Notes under the pieces: generated by a model
The model's database searches: none
What the model was told of the DNA's origin: nothing
Seen by the model: the letters and a program-made list of their open reading frames with translations, nothing else
Assembly (NCBI GenBank): GCA_947593655.1
Contig: CANQDS010000002.1
Location: 19,151-83,150 of the forward strand
Direction: 5' to 3'
DNA: 64,000 nt
DNA from: an uncultured Lachnospiraceae bacterium
GTDB taxonomy: Bacteria; Bacillota; Clostridia; Lachnospirales; Lachnospiraceae
In this document: positions 16,749 to 26,966 of the stretch, piece by piece
How positions within the stretch are numbered: the first letter of the stretch is position 1
How the letters are laid out: each line of letters begins with the position of its first letter
Translations under genes and position numbers: made by a program

Positions 16749-18650
16749 ATGCCGGATATCGTACTTTTAAATCAGGAAACCATCGACAACATCGCCGCCG
16801 GGGAAGTGGTGGAGCGGCCGTGCTCCGTCGTAAAGGAGCTGGTGGAAAACGCGATCGACGCCAAAGCGTCGGCCGTCACCGTCGAGATCAAAGAAGGCGG
16901 CATTTCGCTGATCCGCATTACGGACAACGGCTGCGGCATTCCTTACCGGGATGTCCCGACGGCTTTTTTACGCCATTCCACGAGCAAGATCCGCCGGATC
17001 GAAGACCTGCTTTCCGTCAGCTCGCTGGGGTTCCGGGGAGAGGCGCTTTCCAGTATTTCCGCCGTCGCGCGGGTGGAACTGATCACCAAAACGAAAGATG
17101 CGCTGACCGGTGCGCGTTACCGGATCGAGGGTTCGAAGGAACTCGGGATCGAGGAGATCGGCGCGCCGGACGGTTCGACGTTTCTGGTGCGTGATCTGTT
17201 TTACAACACGCCCGCCCGCAGGAAGTTTTTAAAGACGGCGCAGACGGAAGGAACGTATATCAGCGATATGGTGGAAAAACTTTCGCTTTCCCATCCGGAA
17301 GTCTCCTTTAAATATATCAATAACAACCAGACGAAGCTGCACACTTCCGGAAACGGCAGCATCAAGGATCTGATCTACCATATTTTCGGCAGGGACATCA
17401 CGGCTTCCCTTCTGGAAGTCGACTATACCTGCGAATATTTTAAGATGACCGGCTATATCGGGAAACCGGTCATAACGCGCGGCAACCGCAATTACGAGAA
17501 TTATTTTATCAACGGCCGCTATATCAAAAGCCAGCTGATCGCCAAAGCCATCGAGGAGGGCTACCGGAGCTTTCTGATGCAGCATCAGTATCCGTTTACC
17601 GTGCTTTATTTTGATTTTCCGAAGGAACTGCTCGATGTCAACGTCCATCCGTCGAAGATGGAACTGCGTTTCGAGCACAATCAGGAGATCTACAAAGCGC
17701 TGTATGAGGCTGTTTACGACACGCTTTCCGGAAAAGAGCTGATCCCGACCGTTCCGATCGGCGAAGAGAAACCGGAAAAGCCAAAGCACGTCTATACGGA
17801 GCCGATTCCGGAACCGTTTGAAAAGCGGCGCTTAAACGACCTCCGGGAGGCAGTCGCCAAAGACAGCCCTTACGAGCCGAAATATCCCGGCCGCCGAGAC
17901 GAAAACAGGGGCTCCGGTAATTTCCAGAACCCGGCGCCGGAAACTGCTGCCATAGACGCTCCGGCGTCAGAAGCCCCGGCCGGGCTTCTCCGGGAAACCA
18001 TTCATTATGGAAATTACGAAGAGCAGACGCTCGCTTCCTTCAGTCCGGAATTTTTGACGCAGGAATCGCGGAAAAAGCACCGGATCATCGGCCAGCTGTT
18101 TGCCACGTACTGGCTGGTGCAGATGGACGATAAGCTCTTTATCATCGACCAGCACGCCGCCCACGAAAAAGTCCTCTATGAGCGCACGATGGCACTTCTG
18201 GAAAAGAAAGAATTTACTTCGCAGCTTTTAAGCCCGCCGATCATCCTTTCACTGGATGCGCGGGAGGAAGAGGCGCTGAAACGCTGCAGCGGCGAGCTGG
18301 AAACGCTCGGCTACCGCGTGGAGCACTTCGGCGGAAAGGAATACGCGGTCTGCGCGGTTCCGGGCAATCTGTTCCACATGGATATGAAGGAGCTGTTCAT
18401 CGAGATGCTGGACGATTTTTCCAATCTGTCGGGAAAGGAAACGCCGCAGCTGATTCTCGAGAAAGTCGCCTCCATGTCCTGCAAGGCAGCCGTGAAAGGC
18501 AGCCAGACGTTAAGCAGAGCCGAAGCCGAAAGCCTGATCGACGAACTGCTGACGCTGGAGAATCCTTACAACTGTCCGCACGGACGGCCGACGATCATCG
18601 CGATGACCAGACAGGAGATTGAAAAGAAATTTAAGAGGATCGTATCATGA
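16749..18650 (+). CDS. mutL: DNA mismatch repair protein MutL (endonuclease type)
   Basis: The 633-residue protein has an N-terminal GHKL ATPase (ENAIDAKAS, TDNGCGI, GFRGEALSS), a low-conservation linker around residues 345-435, and a C-terminal dimerisation and nuclease domain. The metal-binding endonuclease motif DQHAAHEKVLYE (DQHA-x2-E-x4-E) and CPHGRPT are intact, so this is a nicking MutL, as expected in bacteria without MutH. Its stop overlaps miaA by 4 bases. Confidence 0.96.
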   Translation: MPDIVLLNQETIDNIAAGEVVERPCSVVKELVENAIDAKASAVTVEIKEGGISLIRITDNGCGIPYRDVPTAFLRHSTSKIRRIEDLLSVSSLGFRGEALSSISAVARVELITKTKDALTGARYRIEGSKELGIEEIGAPDGSTFLVRDLFYNTPARRKFLKTAQTEGTYISDMVEKLSLSHPEVSFKYINNNQTKLHTSGNGSIKDLIYHIFGRDITASLLEVDYTCEYFKMTGYIGKPVITRGNRNYENYFINGRYIKSQLIAKAIEEGYRSFLMQHQYPFTVLYFDFPKELLDVNVHPSKMELRFEHNQEIYKALYEAVYDTLSGKELIPTVPIGEEKPEKPKHVYTEPIPEPFEKRRLNDLREAVAKDSPYEPKYPGRRDENRGSGNFQNPAPETAAIDAPASEAPAGLLRETIHYGNYEEQTLASFSPEFLTQESRKKHRIIGQLFATYWLVQMDDKLFIIDQHAAHEKVLYERTMALLEKKEFTSQLLSPPIILSLDAREEEALKRCSGELETLGYRVEHFGGKEYAVCAVPGNLFHMDMKELFIEMLDDFSNLSGKETPQLILEKVASMSCKAAVKGSQTLSRAEAESLIDELLTLENPYNCPHGRPTIIAMTRQEIEKKFKRIVS

Positions 18651-19606
18651 CAGAAAAACCTTTAGTCATTCTGGCGGGACCGACCGCCGTCGGAAAAACC
18701 GCGCTTTCCATCCGGCTGGCGAAAAAGATCGGCGGTTCGATCATATCCGCGGATTCCATGCAGATCTATCAGGGCATGGACATCGGTTCCGCCAAACCCA
18801 CGCAGGCGGAAATGCAGGGGATCCGCCACTATCTGATCGACGAACTGCCCCCGACGGAAGAATTCCACATTGTCCGCTTTCAGCAGATGGCAAAAGCGGC
18901 TATGGAAGAGATCTGCCGTGAGGGGAAGATCCCGATCACCGCAGGCGGAACCGGATTTTATATTCAGGCGCTCTTATACGACATCGATTTTTCCGGGCAG
19001 GAGAGCGACGGGGAATACCGCAGGATGCTGGAACAGTTTGCCGAAGAGCACGGAAACGGCGCCTTGTACGAGAAACTGCGTCAGGTCGATCCGGCTTCCT
19101 GCCAGACTATTCATGCCAACAACAGGAAGCGCGTGATCCGCGCCCTGGAATTTTACCACATTACCGGAAAGCGGATCTCCGAGCACAACGAAGAAGAGCG
19201 GAAGCGGCGGCCGCCGTACAATTTCGCGTATTTTGTGCTGACCGAGGATCGTCAGGAGCTTTACCAAAAGATCGACCGGCGCGTGGACGATATGATGGAG
19301 CGTGGGCTTTTGGATGAAGTGCGGCGCTTAAAGGAAATGGGCTGCCGGCGGGGAATGGTGTCGATGCAGGGGCTCGGCTACAAGGAACTGCTGGATCATC
19401 TGGACGGACGGCTGACACTGGAAGAGGCCGTTTCCGCCATCAAGCGCGAAACGCGCCATTTTGCAAAGCGCCAGCTGACATGGTTCCGCCGGGAGCCGGA
19501 CGCCGTCTGGCTGGACAAAGCGGCGTTTGATCACGACGAAGATGCCATATTACGGCAGATCTGCCGGATATTGGAAGAGAAAAAAATCATAAAGGAGCAG
19601 TTATGA
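18647..19606 (+). CDS. miaA: tRNA dimethylallyltransferase MiaA
   Basis: Adds a dimethylallyl group to N6 of A37 in tRNAs reading UNN codons. The P-loop AGPTAVGKTALS, the DSMQIYQGMDIGSAKP segment and GGTGFYIQALLYDIDF are all in place in this 319-residue protein, which has the usual length. It is translationally coupled to both mutL upstream and the PLP enzyme downstream through 4-base overlaps. The mutS-mutL-miaA order is common in Bacillota. Confidence 0.96.
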   Translation: MTEKPLVILAGPTAVGKTALSIRLAKKIGGSIISADSMQIYQGMDIGSAKPTQAEMQGIRHYLIDELPPTEEFHIVRFQQMAKAAMEEICREGKIPITAGGTGFYIQALLYDIDFSGQESDGEYRRMLEQFAEEHGNGALYEKLRQVDPASCQTIHANNRKRVIRALEFYHITGKRISEHNEEERKRRPPYNFAYFVLTEDRQELYQKIDRRVDDMMERGLLDEVRRLKEMGCRRGMVSMQGLGYKELLDHLDGRLTLEEAVSAIKRETRHFAKRQLTWFRREPDAVWLDKAAFDHDEDAILRQICRILEEKKIIKEQL

Positions 19607-20898
19607 ATCCGTTATTAGAGGAACAATATAAAAGACTTGGAATTTCAAAAGAAGTGCTGGATTTCGGCGCGGCAGTCGAGGAATCGTTAAAAGAGCGTTT
19701 TGCCGGGATCGACGCCTGCGCGGAGTACAATCAGATGAAGGTGGTCGCGGCGATGCAGAAGAACCGCGTCAGCGCGGAATGTTTCCAGACCGCGACCGGC
19801 TACGGCTACAACGATCTGGGAAGGGACGTCCTCGAACGCGTCTACGCCGACTGCTTCTGCGCGGAAGATGCGCTGGTGCGCCCGCAGATCACCTGCGGCA
19901 CCCACGCGCTCGCGCTGGCGCTGCTTTCCAACCTGCGGCCGGGGGACGAACTGCTTTCCCCGGTCGGGAAGCCTTACGACACGTTAGAGGAGGTCATCGG
20001 CATCCGCCCTTCGAAGGGTTCCCTTGCGGAGTACGGGATCACCTATGCACAGGCCGATCTCCTGCCGGACGGTTCGTTCGACTATGAAAGCATCGCAAAA
20101 GCGATCAATGAACGGACGAAACTGGCCACGATCCAGCGTTCCAAAGGCTACGCGCCGCGAAAGACGCTTTCCGTGGAGCGGATCGGGGAACTGATCCGAT
20201 TCCTTAAGAAACAGAAACCCGACATCATCTGCATGGTGGATAACTGCTACGGGGAATTTGTCGAGACGCGCGAGCCGCTGGAGGCCGGAGCCGACCTGAT
20301 CGTCGGTTCGCTGATCAAAAATCCGGGCGGGGGGCTTGCCCCGATCGGCGGCTATCTCGCCGGAAAAAAGGAATACGTGGAGAATGCGGCGTACCGCCTG
20401 ACCTCGCCGGGGCTCGGAAAAGAAGTCGGAGCCTCCCTCGGGGTGATCGGATCCTTTTATCAGGGGCTTTTTTTAGCACCGACCGTCGTAAGCGGCGCGT
20501 TAAAAGGGGCGGTTTTTGCCGCGAACATCTATGAACGGCTCGGTTTTTCCGTCATTCCGGATTCCACAGAAAGCCGGCACGACATTGTTCAGGCAGTCAC
20601 GTTCGGAAGCCGTGAAGCGATGACGGCCTTCTGCGAAGGGATTCAGGCGGCGGCACCGGTCGACAGCCACGTTACGCCGGAACCGTGGGCGATGCCGGGC
20701 TACGACTGCGACGTCATCATGGCGGCGGGCGCGTTTGTGCAGGGCTCTTCGATCGAGCTTTCGGCGGACGGGCCGGTCAAACCGCCGTATACCGTCTATT
20801 TTCAGGGCGGGCTGACCTGGTATCATGCCAAACTGGGGATTTTGTCATCTTTACAAAAACTTTATGAACGTAATCTTGTTAAGATAGATAAGGTATGA
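19603..20898 (+). CDS. PLP-dependent methionine gamma-lyase-like protein (YnbB / aluminium-resistance family)
   Basis: Cytoplasmic fold-type I PLP enzyme, 431 residues. The PLP lysine lies in GSLIKNPGGGLAPIGGYLAG and the substrate-side region ATGYGYNDLGRD is typical. In Bacillota it is called the methionine gamma-lyase family or aluminum resistance protein; the true substrate is not established. It commonly sits after miaA (in Bacillus ynbB is close to hfq and glnR), which agrees with the place here. A C-S lyase activity on sulfur amino acids is the best guess from the fold. Confidence 0.88.
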   Translation: MNPLLEEQYKRLGISKEVLDFGAAVEESLKERFAGIDACAEYNQMKVVAAMQKNRVSAECFQTATGYGYNDLGRDVLERVYADCFCAEDALVRPQITCGTHALALALLSNLRPGDELLSPVGKPYDTLEEVIGIRPSKGSLAEYGITYAQADLLPDGSFDYESIAKAINERTKLATIQRSKGYAPRKTLSVERIGELIRFLKKQKPDIICMVDNCYGEFVETREPLEAGADLIVGSLIKNPGGGLAPIGGYLAGKKEYVENAAYRLTSPGLGKEVGASLGVIGSFYQGLFLAPTVVSGALKGAVFAANIYERLGFSVIPDSTESRHDIVQAVTFGSREAMTAFCEGIQAAAPVDSHVTPEPWAMPGYDCDVIMAAGAFVQGSSIELSADGPVKPPYTVYFQGGLTWYHAKLGILSSLQKLYERNLVKIDKV

Positions 20899-20940
20899 TA
20901 AAATGAAATGAAAATCCTTTGGGAGAGTAGAAAGGATTGT

Positions 20941-21636
20941 ATGGCAGAACATACGATAGTCAAAGAATTGCCGGAGTCGGAGCGCCCTTATGAGAAATTT
21001 TTAAACGGAGGAGCCGGGCGGCTGTCCGACGCCGAACTGCTGGCGATCATCCTAAAGACCGGCACGAAGGAACAGAATGCCTTGGAGATCGCGCGAAACA
21101 TCTTGCAGAACGGACAGGGGAATCTGTTAAACCTCTACGATTTTTCCTACGAGACGCTGTTAGGGTTTCCGGGGATCGGAAAGGTCAAGGCAATTCAGTT
21201 AAAAGCCGTCGCGGAACTGTCGCGGCGGATCGCAAAGACAAACAGCGGCTATCAGGTCCGGATGAGCAGTCCGGATTCCATCGCTGATTACTACATGGAG
21301 GAGATGCGCCATGAGAAGCAGGAGATCGTCGTCTGTGCGTTTTTCGATGCGAAATGCAGGTTTCTCGGGGATATGCGCATCTCGGCGGGAAGCACCAATT
21401 TCGCTTATTTATCGCCGAAGGACGTCATGCGCAGCGCGTTAGAGAAGAACGCCGTGCAGTTTATCCTGCTCCACAATCATCCGAGCGGCGATCCGGAACC
21501 GAGCGGCGACGATATCCGCATGACGAACCAGATGAGCGAATGCGGCAGGATGTTAGACATCCGGCTTGCGGATCATATCATCATCGGGGATAACCGGTAT
21601 TTCAGTTTTCAGGCAAATTCATTGATAAGAACTTAG
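20941..21636 (+). CDS. radC: RadC-family JAMM protein (UPF0758)
   Basis: A 231-residue protein with an N-terminal helix-hairpin-helix region (LLGFPGIGKVKAIQLKAVAEL) and a C-terminal JAMM metalloprotease-like domain with the metal motif HNHPSGDPEPSGDD. The historical DNA-repair role is doubtful and the function is not settled. ATG 20941 is supported by GAAAGGAT upstream and by the conserved start TIVKELPESERPYEK. It lies 17 bases before mreB, the same linkage (radC-mreB) as in Bacillus. Confidence 0.94.
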   Translation: MAEHTIVKELPESERPYEKFLNGGAGRLSDAELLAIILKTGTKEQNALEIARNILQNGQGNLLNLYDFSYETLLGFPGIGKVKAIQLKAVAELSRRIAKTNSGYQVRMSSPDSIADYYMEEMRHEKQEIVVCAFFDAKCRFLGDMRISAGSTNFAYLSPKDVMRSALEKNAVQFILLHNHPSGDPEPSGDDIRMTNQMSECGRMLDIRLADHIIIGDNRYFSFQANSLIRT

Positions 21637-21653
21637 GAAAAGGGAGAGCAGCA

Positions 21654-22670
21654 ATGAACAACAATGTTTACGGTATTGATCTTGGCACCTGTAATTTCAA
21701 GGTTTTCTGCAAGGCGACAGGGAAGATACTGCAGGAAAAGAACACGATCGCGATCATCAACAAGGATCAGATCTATGCATACGGAGACGCGGCCTACGCC
21801 ATGTACGAGAAGGCTCCGGAGAGCATCACGGTGGATTTTCCGGTGGTCAGCGGCGTGATCGCGGACTTTAATTTCCTCCAGGAATTCATCTACGAATATC
21901 TGGAATCGAAGATGAAGGGCAAAGTCGCGGGAGCCGAATTTATCGTCGCCGTACCGACCGATATCACCGATGTGGAGAAGCGTGCGTTTTTCAACCTGTT
22001 TTATAAGGGGAAATTCAAATCCAAGCGCGTGCTTTTGTGCGAGAAGCCGATCGCGGACGCCGTCGGGCTCGGGATCGACGTCAACGAACCGACCGGAGTC
22101 ATGGTCGTCAACATGGGCGCGGACACCACGGAAATCTCCATTATCTCGCTGGGCGGCCTTGTTTTGAGCAACCTGATGCACTTCGGCGGCCGGCGCATGG
22201 ACGAATCGATCATGGCGCATATCCGCAAGGAGTTTAATCTGGTCATCGGGCAGAAAACGGCGATGGCGCTGAAGGAAACGCTCGGCTCCGGGCTTCCGGG
22301 GCGCACCGAAACGATGGTGATCGTCGGGCGCGACGTGGTCAGCGGGCTTCCGATCGAGATGGAGATTTCCGCGGAGATCATCTATGCCGCCATTAAGTCT
22401 ACGCTGGAATCGATCTGCACCTCGATCAAGATGATCTTAGAGAAGACACCGCCGGAACTGGCGCGCGACATCATCCACGCCGGAATTTACATTACCGGGG
22501 GCGGTTCGAAGATCCACAACTTAAACCAGCTGTTTGAAGAAACGACCAATATCCGTGTCAACATCTGCGATGCTCCGGAAGAGAGCGCGGTGCGCGGGCT
22601 GGTCAAGATCGTTTCCGATTCCAAATACAAACGCCTTCCGTTCAGCATGAAGAACAACATTTTGAAATAG
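21654..22670 (+). CDS. mreB: Rod-shape actin homologue MreB
   Basis: Bacterial actin, 338 residues, which organises the elongation machinery under the membrane. Phosphate-binding loops are GIDLGTCNFKVF and VVNMGADTTEISIISLGG, and the adenosine motif is ITGGGSKI. The first loop has CNFK where the usual MreB sequence is ANTL/VNTL, so it belongs to a divergent MreB branch, but the remaining motifs are normal. It heads the run mreB-mreC-mreD-PBP-minCDE-rodA. Confidence 0.93.
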   Translation: MNNNVYGIDLGTCNFKVFCKATGKILQEKNTIAIINKDQIYAYGDAAYAMYEKAPESITVDFPVVSGVIADFNFLQEFIYEYLESKMKGKVAGAEFIVAVPTDITDVEKRAFFNLFYKGKFKSKRVLLCEKPIADAVGLGIDVNEPTGVMVVNMGADTTEISIISLGGLVLSNLMHFGGRRMDESIMAHIRKEFNLVIGQKTAMALKETLGSGLPGRTETMVIVGRDVVSGLPIEMEISAEIIYAAIKSTLESICTSIKMILEKTPPELARDIIHAGIYITGGGSKIHNLNQLFEETTNIRVNICDAPEESAVRGLVKIVSDSKYKRLPFSMKNNILK

Positions 22671-22688
22671 AGGTTTGACAGGGGTTGC

Positions 22689-23594
22689 ATGAAGACTTAT
22701 CGAAATAAAAAGAAACATCTTCCAACGAAATACGTGCTTTTGATCATGACCGCCGTCTGCGTATCCGCGATCTTTCTAAGCCTTACCCTAAACCTGTCCG
22801 GAGGTCCGCTCAATTCGATCGCCGGATATGTGTTTGTCCCGATGCAGAAAGGGATCAACGATGCGGGCATCTGGCTTTCCGATAAGGCCAACGATTTTCA
22901 GACGCTGGGCGAAGTGCTCGAGGAGAACAAAAAGCTGCAGGCGCGGGTGGACGAACTGACGGCGAAGCTGACGGAAACCAAGCTGGAGCGCTACGAACTG
23001 GACACCTACCGGGAACTTCTGGCGCTCGATGAGAAATATGCCGATTATGAGAAGATCACCGCCAACGTGATCGCCAAGGACAGCGGCAACTGGTTTTCCA
23101 CGTTTACGATCGACCGCGGGAGCCGGGACGGGATTCAAAAGGGTATGAACGTGATCGCCGGAAGCGGCTTAGTCGGGATCGTGACAGACGTGGGACCGAA
23201 TTACGCCAAGGTGCGCAGCATCATCAACGACACCAGCAACGTCAGCGCGATGGTCGCCAATACGCAGGATAATCTAAACGTCAGCGGGAACCTTTTGACG
23301 ATGAACCGCAGCGGCGTCATTACGTTTTCCGAATTAAAGGATAAGGAAGATCAGGTAAAGGTCGGAGATGAGATCGTTACGTCCTATGTTTCCGACCAGT
23401 ACCAGCAGGGAATCCTGATCGGCTACATTACCAGTATCGAGAATAATTCCAACAATCTGACAAAATCCGGAACCATCACCCCGGTTGTCGATTTTGAGCA
23501 TCTTCAGGTGGTGCTTGTCATCACGGATCTGAAAGAAACCGGCGAAGAGGATCTGGAAAGCAAAGATGCTTCGGAAACCGCATCACAGCAATAG
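22689..23594 (+). CDS. mreC: Rod-shape-determining protein MreC
   Basis: Bitopic membrane protein of 301 residues: a basic cytoplasmic end (KTYRNKKKHLPTK), one transmembrane segment, a coiled coil near residues 70-115 and the double beta-barrel domain with TIDRGSRDGIQKGMNVI and GLVGIVTDVG. It links MreB to the wall-synthesis enzymes on the outer face of the membrane. A short acidic tail ends the protein. mreD follows after 9 bases. Confidence 0.93.
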   Translation: MKTYRNKKKHLPTKYVLLIMTAVCVSAIFLSLTLNLSGGPLNSIAGYVFVPMQKGINDAGIWLSDKANDFQTLGEVLEENKKLQARVDELTAKLTETKLERYELDTYRELLALDEKYADYEKITANVIAKDSGNWFSTFTIDRGSRDGIQKGMNVIAGSGLVGIVTDVGPNYAKVRSIINDTSNVSAMVANTQDNLNVSGNLLTMNRSGVITFSELKDKEDQVKVGDEIVTSYVSDQYQQGILIGYITSIENNSNNLTKSGTITPVVDFEHLQVVLVITDLKETGEEDLESKDASETASQQ

Positions 23595-23603
23595 GAGAGT
23601 AAG

Positions 23604-24125
23604 ATGCTTCGGAAAATCTGCCTGTTTTTCATCATTACAATCTGTTTTTTACTCCAGACGACCGTTTTTCAGGCGCTTTCCCTCGCGGAGATCGCGCCGA
23701 ACCTTCTGATCATCGCCGTTTCTTCCTTCGGATTTATGCGCGGAAAAAAAGAAGGCATGTTTGTTGGCTTTTTTTGCGGTCTGCTTATAGACATTTTTTT
23801 TGGTTTTTATCTCGGAGTATATGCTTTAATCTATATGTATATCGGATATATCAACGGAATCTTCCAGAAAAGGTTCTATCCGGACGACATGAAACTGCCG
23901 ATGCTTTTAATCGGGGCAAGCGATATTATCAGCAATCTTGTCGTTTATTTTTTCCTGTTTCTGTTCCGGAGCCGGTTCCGCTTCTGGGATTACCTCAGGA
24001 CGATCATTCTGCCGGAATTTGTCTATACGATGGTAATCACCATCTTTTTGTACTTTATCCTGCTGAAGGTCAATCAGGCGCTGGAAGCACACGAAAAAAG
24101 GAGAGCGAAGAAATTTGATGTATGA
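23604..24125 (+). CDS. mreD: Rod-shape-determining membrane protein MreD
   Basis: Hydrophobic 173-residue protein with about five or six membrane segments, the normal size for MreD, placed between mreC and the PBP. FGFMRGKKEGMFVGFFCGLLIDIFFG is the conserved central hairpin region. MreD completes the MreBCD complex in the membrane. The stop overlaps the PBP start (ATGTATGA). Confidence 0.9.
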   Translation: MLRKICLFFIITICFLLQTTVFQALSLAEIAPNLLIIAVSSFGFMRGKKEGMFVGFFCGLLIDIFFGFYLGVYALIYMYIGYINGIFQKRFYPDDMKLPMLLIGASDIISNLVVYFFLFLFRSRFRFWDYLRTIILPEFVYTMVITIFLYFILLKVNQALEAHEKRRAKKFDV

Positions 24126-26958
24126 TATCAAAGATTTCCTGAAAAAATTTTTTAGTTCCCGCTTGTTTGTACTCTCGGTCGTCATGCTTCTGATGTTTGC
24201 GGTCGTGCTGGTGCGGATCTTTTCCCTCCAGATCGTAAACGGCGCGGACTATCAGAAGAATTTTACCATGAAGATCAAGCGGTCGCTGACGATCGACGCG
24301 GCAAGGGGCAATATCTACGACCGGAACGGCAATCTGCTCGCCTACAACGAGCTGGCTTACTCCGTCGTTTTGTATGACAGCGGGGTGTATTCCAACCAGA
24401 AGGAGCGCAATCGTTTGTTGAATGCGGAACTGGCCGAGATCATCGGCGTGATCGAGAAAAACGGGGGTACGATCTGCAACAATTTCAAGATCGACCTCAC
24501 CGAGGACGGTACTTACAGTTTCAACGTTTCGGGGACAAGCCTAAAGCGCTTTTTAGCGGACGTATTCGGCAAGACCTCCTACGATAAACTGGAATACAAT
24601 ACGGCTTTTCACTTTGACGAGGCCAATGCAACGGCGGAACAGGTCATGGATTATCTGATGCACGACGACTATAAATTCGGCGTAAACATCGATCCGTCCA
24701 AAGATCCCGAAGCCGCCGAATATCCGCAGCAGACGGCGTATGAGATCGTCGTGCTGCGCTATGCGATGGAAGAGAACCGCTATAAGCGCTACGAATCGAC
24801 GCTTGTCGCGCAGGACGTGTCGGATGCCGTGATCGCATATATGAATGAACATTCGGATACCCTGACCGGAATTACGATCGAAGAGGATACCATCCGCAAA
24901 TACAATTACAGCGAGTATTTTGCGTCGATCATCGGCTATACGGGCAAGATTTCCAGCGAAGAATACAAGCGCCTGTCCGAAACGGACGACAGTTACACGG
25001 AAAACGACATCATCGGCCGGGCCGGCTTAGAACAGTATTACGAAAGCGATCTGCGCGGAAAGAACGGGGAACGGGATGTTTATGTCAACAACGTCGGGAA
25101 GATCACCGAAGTGATCAGCAGCCAGGATCCGACGGCGGGAAGCGACCTGTATCTGACGCTGGATGCCGAACTGCAGAAAGCGGTTTATCTGCTTCTGGAA
25201 CAGGAGATCGCCGGAATCATTTATTCCAACATCCGTTCCGGGGATATTTCCATCAGCGACGTTTACTTTGCGCTGATCAATAATAATGTCATTGACATCA
25301 CGCATTTTAACAAAGACGGCGCTTCCGCGTCGGAACAGGAGGTCTATCAGGCGTTTTCCGTCCGTCAGGCGGCGGCGATCGATACGGTATCCGGGCAGCT
25401 TCGCGCGGCGTCCCCGCTTCCAAACAGCCAGATGCCGGAGGACATGCTCGATTATTTTACCTGTGTCATGGACGTTCTGCGCGACAGCGGGATCCTTGTT
25501 TCCGACCGGATCGATACCAATGACGAGACCTACCTCCGGTGGCGGGCGAATGCCATCAGCCCGGAGGAATACTTAAAATACTGTATTTCCCAGAAATGGA
25601 TCGATATTGCCGCGCTTGCCGTAGATGAAGAATACGCCGATTCCGCCGAGATCTACGACGCGCTGTGCAGCACGGTTTTGGAAAAACTGGCTTCGGACAA
25701 GGCTTTTTCCAAGGTCATCTACAAATATATGGTAAGCTCGGGCGAGATCAGCGGCAGGCAGCTCTGCCTGATCTTATTCGACCAGGGCGCGCTGGATTAT
25801 GACGACAACGTGGTAGGCGGACTTCAAAACGGCACGATCAGTCCGTATAATTTTCTGCTGGATAAGATCAACAATATCGAGATCACGCCGGCGCAGCTGG
25901 CGCTCGATCCGTGTACCGGCTCCTGCATCATCACCGATGCAAAGACCGGGGAGATCCGTGCGCTGGTCAGCTATCCGGGATACGACAACAACCGGCTGGC
26001 CAACGGCGTGGACGCTAAATATTACAACAGTTTGAACGAAGATCTGTCGAATCCGCAGTACAATTATGCGACGCAGGAGCGCACGGCGCCGGGATCCACG
26101 TTTAAGATGGTGACTTCGACGGCGGGGCTTGCGGAAGGGATCTTTTCGACGACATCGGAGATCGACTGCACCGGCGTTTTCCATGAGGTCAGCAACGAAC
26201 CGAAGTGCTGGGTCTATCCGGGCAGCCACGGCCTCTTAAACGTTTCCGAGGCGATCCGGGATTCCTGCAACGTGTTTTTTTATACGACCGGCTATAATTT
26301 AAGCTGCAAAGACAGCGGCACATACAACGATCCGGCAGGGATCTCCTATATCCAGAAATACGCTTCGATCTACGGATTAAACGAGAAGAGCGGTCTGGAG
26401 ATCGAAGAAAATACGCCGAAGATCGCGGACGAGTTCCCGGTCATGGCGGCGATCGGACAGAGCAATAACAACTACACCACGGCCTCCCTGTCGCGCTATG
26501 TGACGGCAGTTGCGACCGGAAAACTCTATCATTACCAGTTAATGGGAAAGATCGTCAATGCCGAAGGCGAAGCGGTGAAAAGCTACGAAGCGGACTATTC
26601 CGACATCACGCCGACGCTTTCGTCGGATCAGTGGAGCGCGATCCACTCCGGGATGCGCATGATGTGCGAAGGCCAGGCCGTCTTCCAGAATTTCCCGGTT
26701 GCGGTAGCCGGAAAGACCGGTACGGCGCAGCAGGTGGAAACGCGCCCGAACCATGCCTTATTTGTCGGATATGCGCCGTATGAGAATCCGGAGATCACGA
26801 TCACGACGCGCATCGCCTACGGGTATGCGTCGAGCAATGCGACCGCGGTGTCGAAAAACATTCTTTCCTATTACTTCGGGCAGCAGACGTTAGACGAGCT
26901 TCTTTCGCTGCACGCAGAGGGCGTAAACGGTTCGGCGGAAAATTCTTTCGCGGATTAG
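24118..26958 (+). CDS. mrdA: Class B penicillin-binding protein 2 (elongasome transpeptidase)
   Basis: Peptidoglycan DD-transpeptidase anchored by one N-terminal membrane helix. It has the dimerisation-domain start AARGNIYDRNGNLLAYNE. The catalytic motifs are STFK near residue 660, SCN near residue 717 and KTGT near residue 866. At about 946 residues it is longer than classical PBP2 (about 630-700); the extra length is an insert of roughly 200 residues before the transpeptidase domain (about 360-590), which I have seen only in Clostridia-type homologues. It works with RodA, encoded four genes downstream. Confidence 0.93.
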   Translation: MYDIKDFLKKFFSSRLFVLSVVMLLMFAVVLVRIFSLQIVNGADYQKNFTMKIKRSLTIDAARGNIYDRNGNLLAYNELAYSVVLYDSGVYSNQKERNRLLNAELAEIIGVIEKNGGTICNNFKIDLTEDGTYSFNVSGTSLKRFLADVFGKTSYDKLEYNTAFHFDEANATAEQVMDYLMHDDYKFGVNIDPSKDPEAAEYPQQTAYEIVVLRYAMEENRYKRYESTLVAQDVSDAVIAYMNEHSDTLTGITIEEDTIRKYNYSEYFASIIGYTGKISSEEYKRLSETDDSYTENDIIGRAGLEQYYESDLRGKNGERDVYVNNVGKITEVISSQDPTAGSDLYLTLDAELQKAVYLLLEQEIAGIIYSNIRSGDISISDVYFALINNNVIDITHFNKDGASASEQEVYQAFSVRQAAAIDTVSGQLRAASPLPNSQMPEDMLDYFTCVMDVLRDSGILVSDRIDTNDETYLRWRANAISPEEYLKYCISQKWIDIAALAVDEEYADSAEIYDALCSTVLEKLASDKAFSKVIYKYMVSSGEISGRQLCLILFDQGALDYDDNVVGGLQNGTISPYNFLLDKINNIEITPAQLALDPCTGSCIITDAKTGEIRALVSYPGYDNNRLANGVDAKYYNSLNEDLSNPQYNYATQERTAPGSTFKMVTSTAGLAEGIFSTTSEIDCTGVFHEVSNEPKCWVYPGSHGLLNVSEAIRDSCNVFFYTTGYNLSCKDSGTYNDPAGISYIQKYASIYGLNEKSGLEIEENTPKIADEFPVMAAIGQSNNNYTTASLSRYVTAVATGKLYHYQLMGKIVNAEGEAVKSYEADYSDITPTLSSDQWSAIHSGMRMMCEGQAVFQNFPVAVAGKTGTAQQVETRPNHALFVGYAPYENPEITITTRIAYGYASSNATAVSKNILSYYFGQQTLDELLSLHAEGVNGSAENSFAD

Positions 26959-26966
26959 GAGGAACT